Source of the DNA: an uncultured Christensenella sp.
GTDB lineage: Bacteria; Bacillota; Clostridia; Christensenellales; Borkfalkiaceae
Assembly (NCBI GenBank): GCA_905212395.1
Contig: CAJMEI010000078.1
Coordinates: 1 to 5,947, forward strand
Direction: 5' to 3'
Length of the DNA stretch: 5,947 bases
A model generated the notes under the pieces. That model had not been told where the DNA came from and did not search any database. It saw only the letters and a program-made list of their open reading frames with translations. Both the position numbers and the translations under genes were made by a program. Of this stretch, positions 1-5,947 are shown piece by piece; positions within the stretch are counted from its first letter, which is position 1; every line of letters starts with the position of its first letter.

Positions 1-1398
1 GCGGGCGGAGCGTGCAACATTTTACTTAAAGAAATTTTTTCAACCGATAAAATCAGTATAAATCCCGTTTGCATAGTAGACGACGACCCAAAGAAAAAGG
101 GAATGAGAATAGAAGGGGTAAAGGTAGTAGGCAATACGGACGAGCTTATAAAAATTGTAGAAAAATATTCCGTCCAAATGATTTTAATTGCCATTCCGTC
201 CTTGCCCAAAAAACAACTTGCGGGCATTTATGAAAAATGCGTAGCGACTAAAATTCCCGTAAAACAAGTCCCGGGACTATATCAATTTTTAAGTGGGAAA
301 GCAACGCTTTCGGATATTAAAGAAATAGATTTAAGAGATTTACTCGGAAGGGAGCAAATCGTTTGCGACGTAGAAAAAGTCGCCCAATACGTTGAAAATA
401 AGGTTGTTTTGGTTACGGGCGGAGGTGGCTCGATAGGTTCGGAACTTTGTAGACAGTTAGCCGTAGTCAATCCTAAAAGACTTATAATTTTCGACGTAAA
501 CGAAAACGGAGTTTACGTTTTACAACAAGAATTAAGAAAAAAATTTCCGTCTTTAAGCCTTACTGTTTTAATAGGTAGCGTAAGAGATAAGGGAAGACTT
601 ATAGATGTATTTAAAAAATATAAACCGCAAATAGTATTTCACGCGGCGGCTCACAAACACGTTCCGCTTATGGAAGATTCCCCTAACGAAGCCGTTAAAA
701 ACAACGTTTTGGGAACTTATAACGTGGCAAGCGTATCGGACGAGTTCGGCGTAGAAAGATTTTTACTAATATCTACCGATAAAGCCGTAAATCCTACTAA
801 CGTAATGGGCGCAAGCAAAAGAATTTGCGAAATGATAATACAAACTTTTGCAAAGAAGTCAAAAACGGAATTCGTTGCGGTAAGATTCGGAAACGTTTTA
901 GGGTCAAGCGGTTCGGTAATACCGCTGTTTAAAAAACAAATAGCTCAAGGCGGTCCCGTTACGGTTACGAGTAAAGAAATAACCAGATACTTTATGACTA
1001 TACCTGAAGCCGTAAGTCTTGTACTGCAAGCGGGCGGTTACGCCCACGGGGGAGAAATTTTCGTTTTGGATATGGGTGAACCCGTAAAAATTTACGATAT
1101 GGCTGAAAAACTTATAAGATTAAGCGGTTTTGAGCCAAACAAAGATATAGCTATTAAAATTTGCGGTTTACGTCCGGGCGAAAAACTTTACGAAGAAAGA
1201 TTAATGGACGAAGAAGGTTTGCAAAAAACCGAAAACGAACTTATAAGCATAGGTAAACCTTTAGTTTTCGACGAAGAAGAGTTTATGAAAAACTTAGAAG
1301 TTTTAATTAAAGAAGCTTACCAAGAAGACGGGGATATAAAGCACGAAATTGCTAAAATCGTAACGACTTACGACGTTTACGAAAATGAAATTAAATAA
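1..1398 (+). CDS. capD: Nucleoside-diphosphate-sugar 4,6-dehydratase, CapD/PglF/WbpM type (5' end cut by window edge)
   Basis: The reading frame is open from base 1, so the gene starts upstream; the ATG at 103 is internal because residues before it already belong to the fold. Numbering the visible 465 residues from base 1, residues 1-100 are the second half of a CoA-binding-like Rossmann domain, beginning in its glycine-rich loop (AGGAC). The catalytic SDR domain follows, with the NAD(P) loop TGGGGSIG at 139-146, AAAHKHVP near 215-222, STDK at 258-261, Met269 and Lys273 (MGASK), RFGNVLGSSGSVIP at 295-308 and LRPGEKLYEE at 390-399. Met in place of the usual SDR Tyr is the known Ser-Met-Lys arrangement of WbpM/PglF-type enzymes. 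Full-length members are about 600 residues with N-terminal membrane helices, which would lie off the window. The family converts UDP-GlcNAc to the 4-keto-6-deoxy sugar for capsule, O-antigen or glycan synthesis. The substrate is inferred. First visible gene of a three-gene operon. Confidence 0.93.
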   Translation, partial: AGGACNILLKEIFSTDKISINPVCIVDDDPKKKGMRIEGVKVVGNTDELIKIVEKYSVQMILIAIPSLPKKQLAGIYEKCVATKIPVKQVPGLYQFLSGKATLSDIKEIDLRDLLGREQIVCDVEKVAQYVENKVVLVTGGGGSIGSELCRQLAVVNPKRLIIFDVNENGVYVLQQELRKKFPSLSLTVLIGSVRDKGRLIDVFKKYKPQIVFHAAAHKHVPLMEDSPNEAVKNNVLGTYNVASVSDEFGVERFLLISTDKAVNPTNVMGASKRICEMIIQTFAKKSKTEFVAVRFGNVLGSSGSVIPLFKKQIAQGGPVTVTSKEITRYFMTIPEAVSLVLQAGGYAHGGEIFVLDMGEPVKIYDMAEKLIRLSGFEPNKDIAIKICGLRPGEKLYEERLMDEEGLQKTENELISIGKPLVFDEEEFMKNLEVLIKEAYQEDGDIKHEIAKIVTTYDVYENEIK

Positions 1399-1427
1399 GA
1401 ATTTTTTGTTTACGAAAAGGAGAATAT

Positions 1428-2474
1428 ATGAGTATTTTTAAAGATAAAACTTTACTTATAACGGGAGGAACCGGTTCTTTCGGAAATGCGGTTTTAAAAA
1501 GATTTTTGCAAACCGATATAAAGGAAATAAGAGTATTTTCTCGTGATGAAAAAAAACAAGACGATATGCGCCATTTATATCAGGCGACTTTTCCCGATTC
1601 TTGCAATAAACTTAAATTTTTTATCGGCGACGTAAGGAATTTACAATCTATAAAAGAAGCGTTGTACGGGGTAGATTACGTTTTTAACGCGGCGGCGTTA
1701 AAACAAGTTCCGTCTTGCGAGTTTTTCCCGATAGAAGCAGTAAAGACTAACGTTTTAGGTACGGATAACACGTTGACCGCTTGTATAGAATGCGGAGTAA
1801 AAAAGGTGGTATGCTTATCGACGGATAAAGCCGCGTACCCGATAAACGCTATGGGAATAAGTAAAGCTATGATGGAAAAGGTGTTCGTAGCTAAATCTCG
1901 TACGGTTTCCCCCGATAAAACTTTAATTTGCGGAACGAGATACGGAAACGTTTGCTGTTCTAGGGGAAGCGTTATTCCGCTATTTATCGACCAAATTAAA
2001 CAAGGTTTACCGCTAACGGTAACCGCTCCCGAAATGACGAGATTTATTATGAGCTTGGAAGAAGCGGTAGATTTAGTATTGTTTGCTTTCGAACATGCGG
2101 ATTCGGGTGATATACTCGTTCAAAAAGCCCCCGCTTGTACGATAGGCGATTTGGCGCAAGCGGTTAAAGAATTGTTCCATGCGGATAATCCTATAAAAGT
2201 AATAGGAATTAGACACGGTGAAAAAATGTACGAAACGCTTTTGACCAACGAAGAGTGCGCAAAAGCTGAAGATATGGGTAATTTTTATAGAGTTCCTTGC
2301 GATAAAAGAACGCTTAACTACGACAAATATTTTACGGAAGGCAACGTAAAAAGAGCAAAGCTTTCCGAATTTAACTCTAACAATACTACTCAAATGACCA
2401 AAGAGCAAGTTAAAGAGAAACTTTTAACGCTAGAATACGTTCAAGAACAACTAAAAGAATTTGGATTATTGTAA
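1428..2474 (+). CDS. capE: UDP-GlcNAc 4,6-dehydratase (inverting)/5-epimerase, CapE/FnlA/WbjB family
   Basis: A complete 348-residue cytosolic short-chain dehydrogenase, close to the usual family length of about 340. It has the NADP loop TGGTGSFG at 12-19, the phosphate-binding stretch SRDEKKQDDMR at 38-48, GDVR at 67-70, NAAALKQVPSCEF at 87-99, STDKAAYPINAMGISK at 131-146, RYGNV at 171-175 and RHGEKMYETLL at 262-272. Asp133 and Lys134 match the dehydratase catalytic pair. Met142 stands where FlaA1/PseB enzymes have Tyr, which is typical of the CapE/FnlA branch and separates it from pseudaminic-acid PseB. The family turns UDP-GlcNAc into a 4-keto-6-deoxy sugar and inverts C5, the first step to UDP-L-FucNAc or UDP-L-QuiNAc. 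The start is fixed by AGGAG at 1418-1422, five bases before the ATG. It lies 29 bp after the capD-like gene and 8 bp before the 2-epimerase. The next enzyme expected, CapF, is missing. Confidence 0.93.
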   Translation: MSIFKDKTLLITGGTGSFGNAVLKRFLQTDIKEIRVFSRDEKKQDDMRHLYQATFPDSCNKLKFFIGDVRNLQSIKEALYGVDYVFNAAALKQVPSCEFFPIEAVKTNVLGTDNTLTACIECGVKKVVCLSTDKAAYPINAMGISKAMMEKVFVAKSRTVSPDKTLICGTRYGNVCCSRGSVIPLFIDQIKQGLPLTVTAPEMTRFIMSLEEAVDLVLFAFEHADSGDILVQKAPACTIGDLAQAVKELFHADNPIKVIGIRHGEKMYETLLTNEECAKAEDMGNFYRVPCDKRTLNYDKYFTEGNVKRAKLSEFNSNNTTQMTKEQVKEKLLTLEYVQEQLKEFGLL

Positions 2475-2482
2475 GGAGAGAT

Positions 2483-3610
2483 ATGTCTAAATTAAAACTT
2501 ATGACGATAATCGGCACTCGTCCCGAAATAATAAGGTTAAGCGAAACCATTAAAAAATGCGATAAGTATTTTGACCAAACGCTAGTTCATACGGGGCAAA
2601 ATTACGATTACGAATTAAATAAAATTTTCTTTGAAGATTTGGCGTTAAGAAAGCCTAATTGTTATTTAAACGTAGTAGGGCAAAATTTAGGTCAAACTAT
2701 GGGTAACGTAATAGAAAAAACTTACGAACTCATGGTTGAAAAAAAGCCCGACGCGGTTTTGGTGCTAGGGGATACTAATTCTTGTTTATCGGCAATAAGC
2801 GCGAAAAGATTGCATATTCCCGTATTTCATATGGAAGCGGGCAACCGTTGTTTTGACGAAAACTTACCCGAAGAAACGAATAGAAGAATTGTAGACCACG
2901 TTAGCGACGTAAATATGTGTTATTCGGAACACGCGCGTAGGTATCTCGCGTCAGAAGGTCGTCCTAAGCAAAGAACGTTCGTAACGGGTTCGCCTATGGC
3001 GGAAGTTTTAAGGGCAAACCTTAAAAAAATTCAGTCTAGCGACGTTTTGGAAAGATTAGATTTAGAAAAGGGCAAATATATTCTTTTATCCGCTCACAGA
3101 GAAGAGAATATAGATAAAGAAGAAAATTTTTTCTCTTTAATGAATGCAATAAATGCGTTAGCCGAACAGTATAACGTTCCTATTATATATTCGACTCATC
3201 CGAGAAGTAAAAAGTTTATAGAAAAAAGGAATTTCGTATTTCATCCGTTAGTTCGCTCTTTAAAACCTTTTGGATTTTCGGATTATAACCATTTGCAAAT
3301 AAACGCAAAATGCGTCGTGTCCGACAGCGGTACGTTGCCCGAAGAAAGCGCGTTTTTCCATAGTTTTCCCGCAGTTTGTATAAGAACGTCTACCGAACGC
3401 CCCGAAGCGTTGGATAAAGGTTGTTTCGTTTTGGCGGGAATAAAAACCGAAAGCGTTTTGCAATCGGTAGAAACTGCGATAGAAATGTGGAAGGACGGCG
3501 AAGTAGGTTTAAACGTTCCCGATTACACGGAAGATTGTTCGGGAAAAGTGGTAAAAATAATTCAAAGTTATACGCCTATCGTTTTAAAAGACGTTTACGG
3601 AATAAAATAA
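2483..3610 (+). CDS. capG: Non-hydrolysing UDP-sugar C2-epimerase, CapG/FnlC/WbjD type
   Basis: A complete 375-residue protein of the WecB/MnaA GT-B-like epimerase family. GTRPEIIRL at 11-19 is the N-terminal signature. By my alignment with E. coli WecB, whose catalytic residues are Asp95, Glu117, Glu131 and His213, the equivalents are Asp97 (GDTNS), Glu118 (HMEAG), Glu130 (LPEETNR) and His205 (SAHREEN), so the active site is intact. SDSGTLPEES at 280-289 is the UDP-binding loop. The variant wording HTGQNYDYELN at 36-46, NRCFDE at 121-126 and THPRSKK at 238-244 resembles the CapG/FnlC branch more than housekeeping WecB/MnaA. That branch acts last in UDP-L-FucNAc synthesis, epimerising C2 of the reduced UDP-sugar. 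It follows capE by 8 bp, with AGGAG (2474-2478) overlapping the capE stop codon, so the two are probably translationally coupled. Plain UDP-GlcNAc 2-epimerase (ManNAc supply) remains the alternative. Confidence 0.9.
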   Translation: MSKLKLMTIIGTRPEIIRLSETIKKCDKYFDQTLVHTGQNYDYELNKIFFEDLALRKPNCYLNVVGQNLGQTMGNVIEKTYELMVEKKPDAVLVLGDTNSCLSAISAKRLHIPVFHMEAGNRCFDENLPEETNRRIVDHVSDVNMCYSEHARRYLASEGRPKQRTFVTGSPMAEVLRANLKKIQSSDVLERLDLEKGKYILLSAHREENIDKEENFFSLMNAINALAEQYNVPIIYSTHPRSKKFIEKRNFVFHPLVRSLKPFGFSDYNHLQINAKCVVSDSGTLPEESAFFHSFPAVCIRTSTERPEALDKGCFVLAGIKTESVLQSVETAIEMWKDGEVGLNVPDYTEDCSGKVVKIIQSYTPIVLKDVYGIK

Positions 3611-3625
3611 TTTACGTTAAAAATT

Positions 3626-3654
3626 AAACTACGCTAAAATGGCGTAGTTTTTTT
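3626..3654 (+). terminator. Rho-independent terminator of the polysaccharide operon
   Basis: A perfect 9-bp stem, AAACTACGC (3626-3634) with GCGTAGTTT (3642-3650), closes a 7-base loop (3635-3641) and runs into seven consecutive T residues (3648-3654). A second seven-T run follows at 3658-3664. It lies 15 bp after the capG stop codon. The mirror strand also shows a short T-rich stretch after the stem, so it could work in both directions, but no minus-strand gene needs it here. Confidence 0.9.
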
Positions 3655-3669
3655 ACGTTTTTTTATAAA

Positions 3670-3683
3670 AATTTTTAAAAATT
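3670..3683. repeat. 14-bp AT palindrome upstream of the nadE promoter
   Basis: The sequence AATTTTTAAAAATT is perfectly self-complementary and ends 11 bp before the proposed -35 box. It might be an operator half, an UP-like A/T tract or chance, since the whole region is nearly all A and T. The symmetry is directly visible; any function is conjecture. Confidence 0.3.
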
Positions 3684-3694
3684 GTGTATAAAAC

Positions 3695-3723
3695 TTGCAA
3701 ATATTTATCGTTTTTGATAAAAT
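3695..3723 (+). promoter_or_regulatory. Predicted sigma-70/sigma-A promoter for nadE, with extended -10
   Basis: A -35-like TTGCAA (3695-3700, four of six consensus bases) is separated by exactly 17 bp from TAAAAT (3718-3723, five of six). A TG at 3715-3716 gives the extended -10 form TGnTAAAAT. Transcription would begin near 3730, leaving a leader of about 37 bases. It lies just after the operon terminator, so nadE is probably its own transcription unit. The background is very AT-rich, which raises the chance of spurious boxes; an alternative -35 TTGATA at 3714-3719 has no comparable -10. Confidence 0.6.
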
Positions 3724-3730
3724 GTTTCTT

Positions 3731-3742
3731 ATAAAATTTTAT
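3731..3742. repeat. 12-bp AT palindrome at the predicted nadE transcription start
   Basis: ATAAAATTTTAT is perfectly self-complementary and covers roughly +1 to +12 of the predicted transcript. This is a position where a bound repressor would block initiation. Low complexity makes a chance origin quite possible. Confidence 0.3.
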
Positions 3743-3754
3743 TTTTAAAATATT

Positions 3755-3760
3755 AAAAGG
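3755..3760 (+). promoter_or_regulatory. Ribosome binding site of nadE
   Basis: AAAAGG lies six bases before the ATG at 3767. It is weaker than the AGGAG sites of the capsule genes, but is the only plausible site. It fixes the start so that the extra N-terminal domain is translated: no other ATG occurs in frame until codon 115, which is already inside the amidase domain. Confidence 0.6.
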
Positions 3761-3766
3761 CAAAGT

Positions 3767-5872
3767 ATGTTTGATTTAAAATTATTAAAAGAAATTAAAA
3801 AGCAAAATAAAATAACAAACGCAAAGTTGTCCGAAATCAGCGGAGTTCCCTTGGGAACGGTAAATAAAATTTTTTCGGGCGAAACGTGTTTGAAAATCGA
3901 TACTTATGAAAAGTTGAAAAACGCTCTTACCGAACAAAAAGAACGATTAAACAATAGGGGAACTGTAAAAGTCGGAGCGGTTAATTTCGATATTAAGCTA
4001 GCCGACGTAAACGAAAATTTATCAAGAGTTAAAAGCAAACTTATAGAATGTGAAACGAAAGGAATTTCGGTTATCGTGTTTTCGGAGTTGTGCTTAACGG
4101 GATATACCATGTCGGACTTATTTTATCAGTCCGCCCTTTTGTCGAGCGTAGAAAACGCTTTACAAAACTTAAAAGAGTTTTCAATATCCGTAAACAGCAT
4201 ATTTTTCGTGGGCGCGCCACTTAGGGTAAACTGTAAAATATATAACTGTTCCGTTGCGTTTTGCAAAGGTAAAATTTTAGGTATCAACGTAAAAAATTAT
4301 CTTCCCGATTATAACGAATTTTACGAAGCAAGGGTTTTTTGTCCTTGTCCGCAAGAAAATTTTTATATAGATTTTTTGGGAGAAAAGGTATTGTTCGGAA
4401 ATAAAATCGTATATAAAAACTCGCTTTTTCCGTCTATGAAAATCGGCGTTGAAATTTGTGAAGATTTATGGGTTGCAATTCCGCCGTCAACCGTACAAGC
4501 GTTAAACGGGGCGACTATTTGCTGTAATTTATCCGCCAGCGACGAAGTTATCGGAAAAGCCGAATATCGTAGACAAATAGTTTCTACGCAATCCGCAAAA
4601 AATTTATGCGCGTACGTTTACAGCGACGCTTGCTATGGGGAATCAACCACCGATTTGGTTTTTGCGGGGCACAATATAATTGCCGAAAACGGAAAAATTT
4701 TAAATCAAACCGAGTTATTTTCGGGTGAAGACGCGATAGCCGAAGTAGACGTTGAATTTTTACAACACGAAAGAAGCAGATTTTTCAAGTATTCGTTTAA
4801 CGTTCCCCGTTGCGACGAAGTGGAATTCGAACTAGAAACGTTAAATTTCGTTCCCGAAAGAAAATACGATAAAACGCCGTTTGTTCCCACCGATAAAGAA
4901 AGGCTTGCCGAAAGAGCCGAACTTATTTTGACTATGCAATCTAACGGACTTAAAAGAAGGTTAGAGCATACTCATTGCAAACACGCGGTTATAGGAATTT
5001 CTGGCGGGCTTGACAGCGCGCTTGCATTGCTCGTAACGGTTAGGGCATATAAGCTACTCGGAAAAGACCCCAAAGATATTTTGGCTGTAACTATGCCTTG
5101 TTTCGGAACTACCACTAGGACGAAAAACAACGCTATTAAGCTAACCGAACTTTTAGGGGTAACTTTAAAAGAAGTAGATATAAAAGAAAGCGTTTTAACG
5201 CACTTTAAAGATATCGGTCAAGACGCAACCGTTACCGACGTAACGTACGAAAATTGTCAGGCAAGAGAAAGAACTCAGGTTTTGTTCGATATAGCTAATA
5301 AAAACGGCGGAATAGTAATCGGAACGGGAGATTTAAGCGAACTTGCGCTAGGGTGGGCAACGTATAACGGCGACCACATGTCAAGTTATGCGGTAAACGT
5401 ATCCATACCTAAAACGCTTGTAAGGCATTTAGTCGCATACGAAGCTCAAAAGTACGGAAAAGAAATCGGCAACGTTTTAAAAGACATACTTTTAACTCCC
5501 GTAAGTCCCGAGCTTATCCCTGCCGAAAACGATAAAATTAAGCAAAAAACCGAAGATTTAGTAGGTCCTTATATTTTACACGACTTTTTCTTATACTACT
5601 TTTTAAGGGCGGGATTTTCTCCCGAAAAGATATTTGAAATAGCGTTAGATACGTTTAAAGACGAGTTCGACGCTAAGACTATTTTAAAGTGGTTGGAAAT
5701 ATTTATTAAAAGATTTTTCGCTCAACAATTTAAAAGGTCGTGTATTCCGGACGGCGTAAAGGTAGGAACGGTAACTTTATCTCCGCGCGGAGATTGGAGA
5801 ATGCCTAGCGACGCAAACGCAACGGTTTGGTTAGAAAGTTTATCCGAAATAATAAAAAGATACGAAAAATAA
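3767..5872 (+). CDS. nadE: Glutamine-dependent NAD+ synthetase with N-terminal helix-turn-helix extension
   Basis: The 701-residue protein catalyses the last step of NAD+ synthesis: ATP-dependent amidation of nicotinate adenine dinucleotide using glutamine nitrogen. Residues 67 to about 345 are a nitrilase-type glutaminase. Its triad is Glu107 (FSELCLTGY), Lys176 (VKNYLPDY) and Cys231 (VEICEDLW), each 55 above the M. tuberculosis NadE residues Glu52, Lys121 and Cys176 that I recall, so the spacing is conserved exactly. Residues from about 376 on are the synthetase, with the ATP-pyrophosphatase loop SGGLDS at 412-417, GTGDLSELALGW at 519-530 and LSPRGDW at 671-677. Both active sites look intact. 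Residues 1 to about 58 are additional and resemble an XRE/Cro HTH: lysine-rich helix 1 (3-14), helix 2 NAKLSEIS (18-25), turn GVP, helix 3 LGTVNKIFSG (29-38) and a fourth helix (45-54). Codon use is uniform across the junction with no stop or frameshift, so the fusion looks genuine. Terminator and promoter evidence suggest independent transcription. Confidence 0.95.
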   Translation: MFDLKLLKEIKKQNKITNAKLSEISGVPLGTVNKIFSGETCLKIDTYEKLKNALTEQKERLNNRGTVKVGAVNFDIKLADVNENLSRVKSKLIECETKGISVIVFSELCLTGYTMSDLFYQSALLSSVENALQNLKEFSISVNSIFFVGAPLRVNCKIYNCSVAFCKGKILGINVKNYLPDYNEFYEARVFCPCPQENFYIDFLGEKVLFGNKIVYKNSLFPSMKIGVEICEDLWVAIPPSTVQALNGATICCNLSASDEVIGKAEYRRQIVSTQSAKNLCAYVYSDACYGESTTDLVFAGHNIIAENGKILNQTELFSGEDAIAEVDVEFLQHERSRFFKYSFNVPRCDEVEFELETLNFVPERKYDKTPFVPTDKERLAERAELILTMQSNGLKRRLEHTHCKHAVIGISGGLDSALALLVTVRAYKLLGKDPKDILAVTMPCFGTTTRTKNNAIKLTELLGVTLKEVDIKESVLTHFKDIGQDATVTDVTYENCQARERTQVLFDIANKNGGIVIGTGDLSELALGWATYNGDHMSSYAVNVSIPKTLVRHLVAYEAQKYGKEIGNVLKDILLTPVSPELIPAENDKIKQKTEDLVGPYILHDFFLYYFLRAGFSPEKIFEIALDTFKDEFDAKTILKWLEIFIKRFFAQQFKRSCIPDGVKVGTVTLSPRGDWRMPSDANATVWLESLSEIIKRYEK

Positions 5873-5908
5873 TTAATTTTTAGCTGATTTAACTTATTTT
5901 TACCTATT

Positions 5909-5929
5909 ACGCAGTCTAAACGATTGCGT
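5909..5929. terminator. Hairpin downstream of nadE, possible weak terminator
   Basis: ACGCAGTC (5909-5916) pairs with GATTGCGT (5922-5929), giving eight pairs including one G-T wobble and a 5-base loop, 36 bp after the nadE stop. It is followed by a mixed AT stretch rather than a T-run on the + strand, and there is no T-run beyond it on the - strand. It could be an atypical terminator or an element of whatever lies past the window. The rest of 5873-5947 shows no gene. Confidence 0.3.
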
Positions 5930-5947
5930 CGTATATGTCTATATATT

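Noticed and set aside
103..105. ATG at 103 as start of the capD-like gene
   Set aside because: The 34 codons upstream are open and encode the expected glycine-rich loop and second strand of the Rossmann domain, ending in VDDDPKKKG; there is also no ribosome binding site before 103.
2073..2408. 111-codon open frame on the minus strand
   Set aside because: It lies wholly inside the capE-like gene, whose protein is conserved throughout. The translation has no recognisable domain, so it is an antisense shadow.
3260..3463. 67-codon minus-strand frame within the 2-epimerase
   Set aside because: Antisense to conserved coding sequence with no recognisable domain or start signal.
3421..3627. 68-codon + strand frame overlapping the end of the 2-epimerase
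   Set aside because: It is out of frame with an intact conserved gene, gives an implausible Arg/Lys-rich protein and has no ribosome binding site; it is a shadow and not a frameshifted tail.
3611..3659. Direct repeat TTTACGTT at 3611-3618 and 3652-3659 flanking the terminator hairpin
   Set aside because: Only eight bases, in a genome where ACGTT and TTACG strings are common through codon bias; no sign of a mobile element or target duplication.
3664..3736. Recurring TATAAAA strings (3664, 3687, 3730) as possible operator iterons
   Set aside because: The spacing is irregular (23 and 43 bp) and the region is almost pure A/T, so repeats of this length are expected by chance.
1..5947. tRNA, rRNA, CRISPR array, insertion sequence or riboswitch
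   Set aside because: Reading the non-coding stretches (1399-1427, 2475-2482, 3611-3766, 5873-5947) shows no cloverleaf, spaced repeats, transposase or known aptamer signature; the 3611-3766 gap is explained by terminator and promoter.

Overview
The window reads as AT-rich bacterial DNA with tight polycistronic spacing, strong AGGAG-type ribosome binding sites, TAA stops on all four genes and heavy use of AGA/AAA codons. Together with the style of the proteins this suggests a low-GC Gram-positive bacterium, probably an uncultured Clostridia-like Bacillota. That placement is inference and I would not push it to genus. All four genes are on the + strand.

Region 1 (1-3610) is the tail of a surface-polysaccharide operon. 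It holds, in order: the C-terminal part of a CapD/PglF/WbpM-type nucleotide-sugar 4,6-dehydratase, cut by the window edge; a complete CapE/FnlA-type UDP-GlcNAc 4,6-dehydratase/5-epimerase; and a complete CapG/FnlC-type UDP-sugar 2-epimerase. The gaps are 29 and 8 bp, so they are almost certainly co-transcribed. The order matches the D-E-(F)-G block of the staphylococcal type 5/8 capsule locus, but the CapF/FnlB reductase that normally sits between E and G is absent. CapE and CapG point to an N-acetylated 6-deoxy-L-hexosamine (L-FucNAc or L-QuiNAc type) as the product. The C4 reductase must come from elsewhere, or the sugar differs. A rho-independent terminator at 3626-3654 closes the operon.

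Region 2 (3655-3766) is a very AT-rich intergenic segment. It carries a good extended -10 promoter and two short AT palindromes, one on each side of the promoter core.

Region 3 (3767-5872) is a single gene for glutamine-dependent NAD+ synthetase (NadE) with intact amidase and synthetase active sites. Its N-terminus carries an extra domain of about 60 residues that looks like an XRE/Cro-type helix-turn-helix. This is the most unusual feature of the window. It is reminiscent in logic of NadR, where an HTH is fused to NAD-biosynthetic catalytic domains, and raises the possibility that this NadE binds DNA. The last 75 bp (5873-5947) hold no gene that I can see, only a hairpin lacking a clear U-tract.
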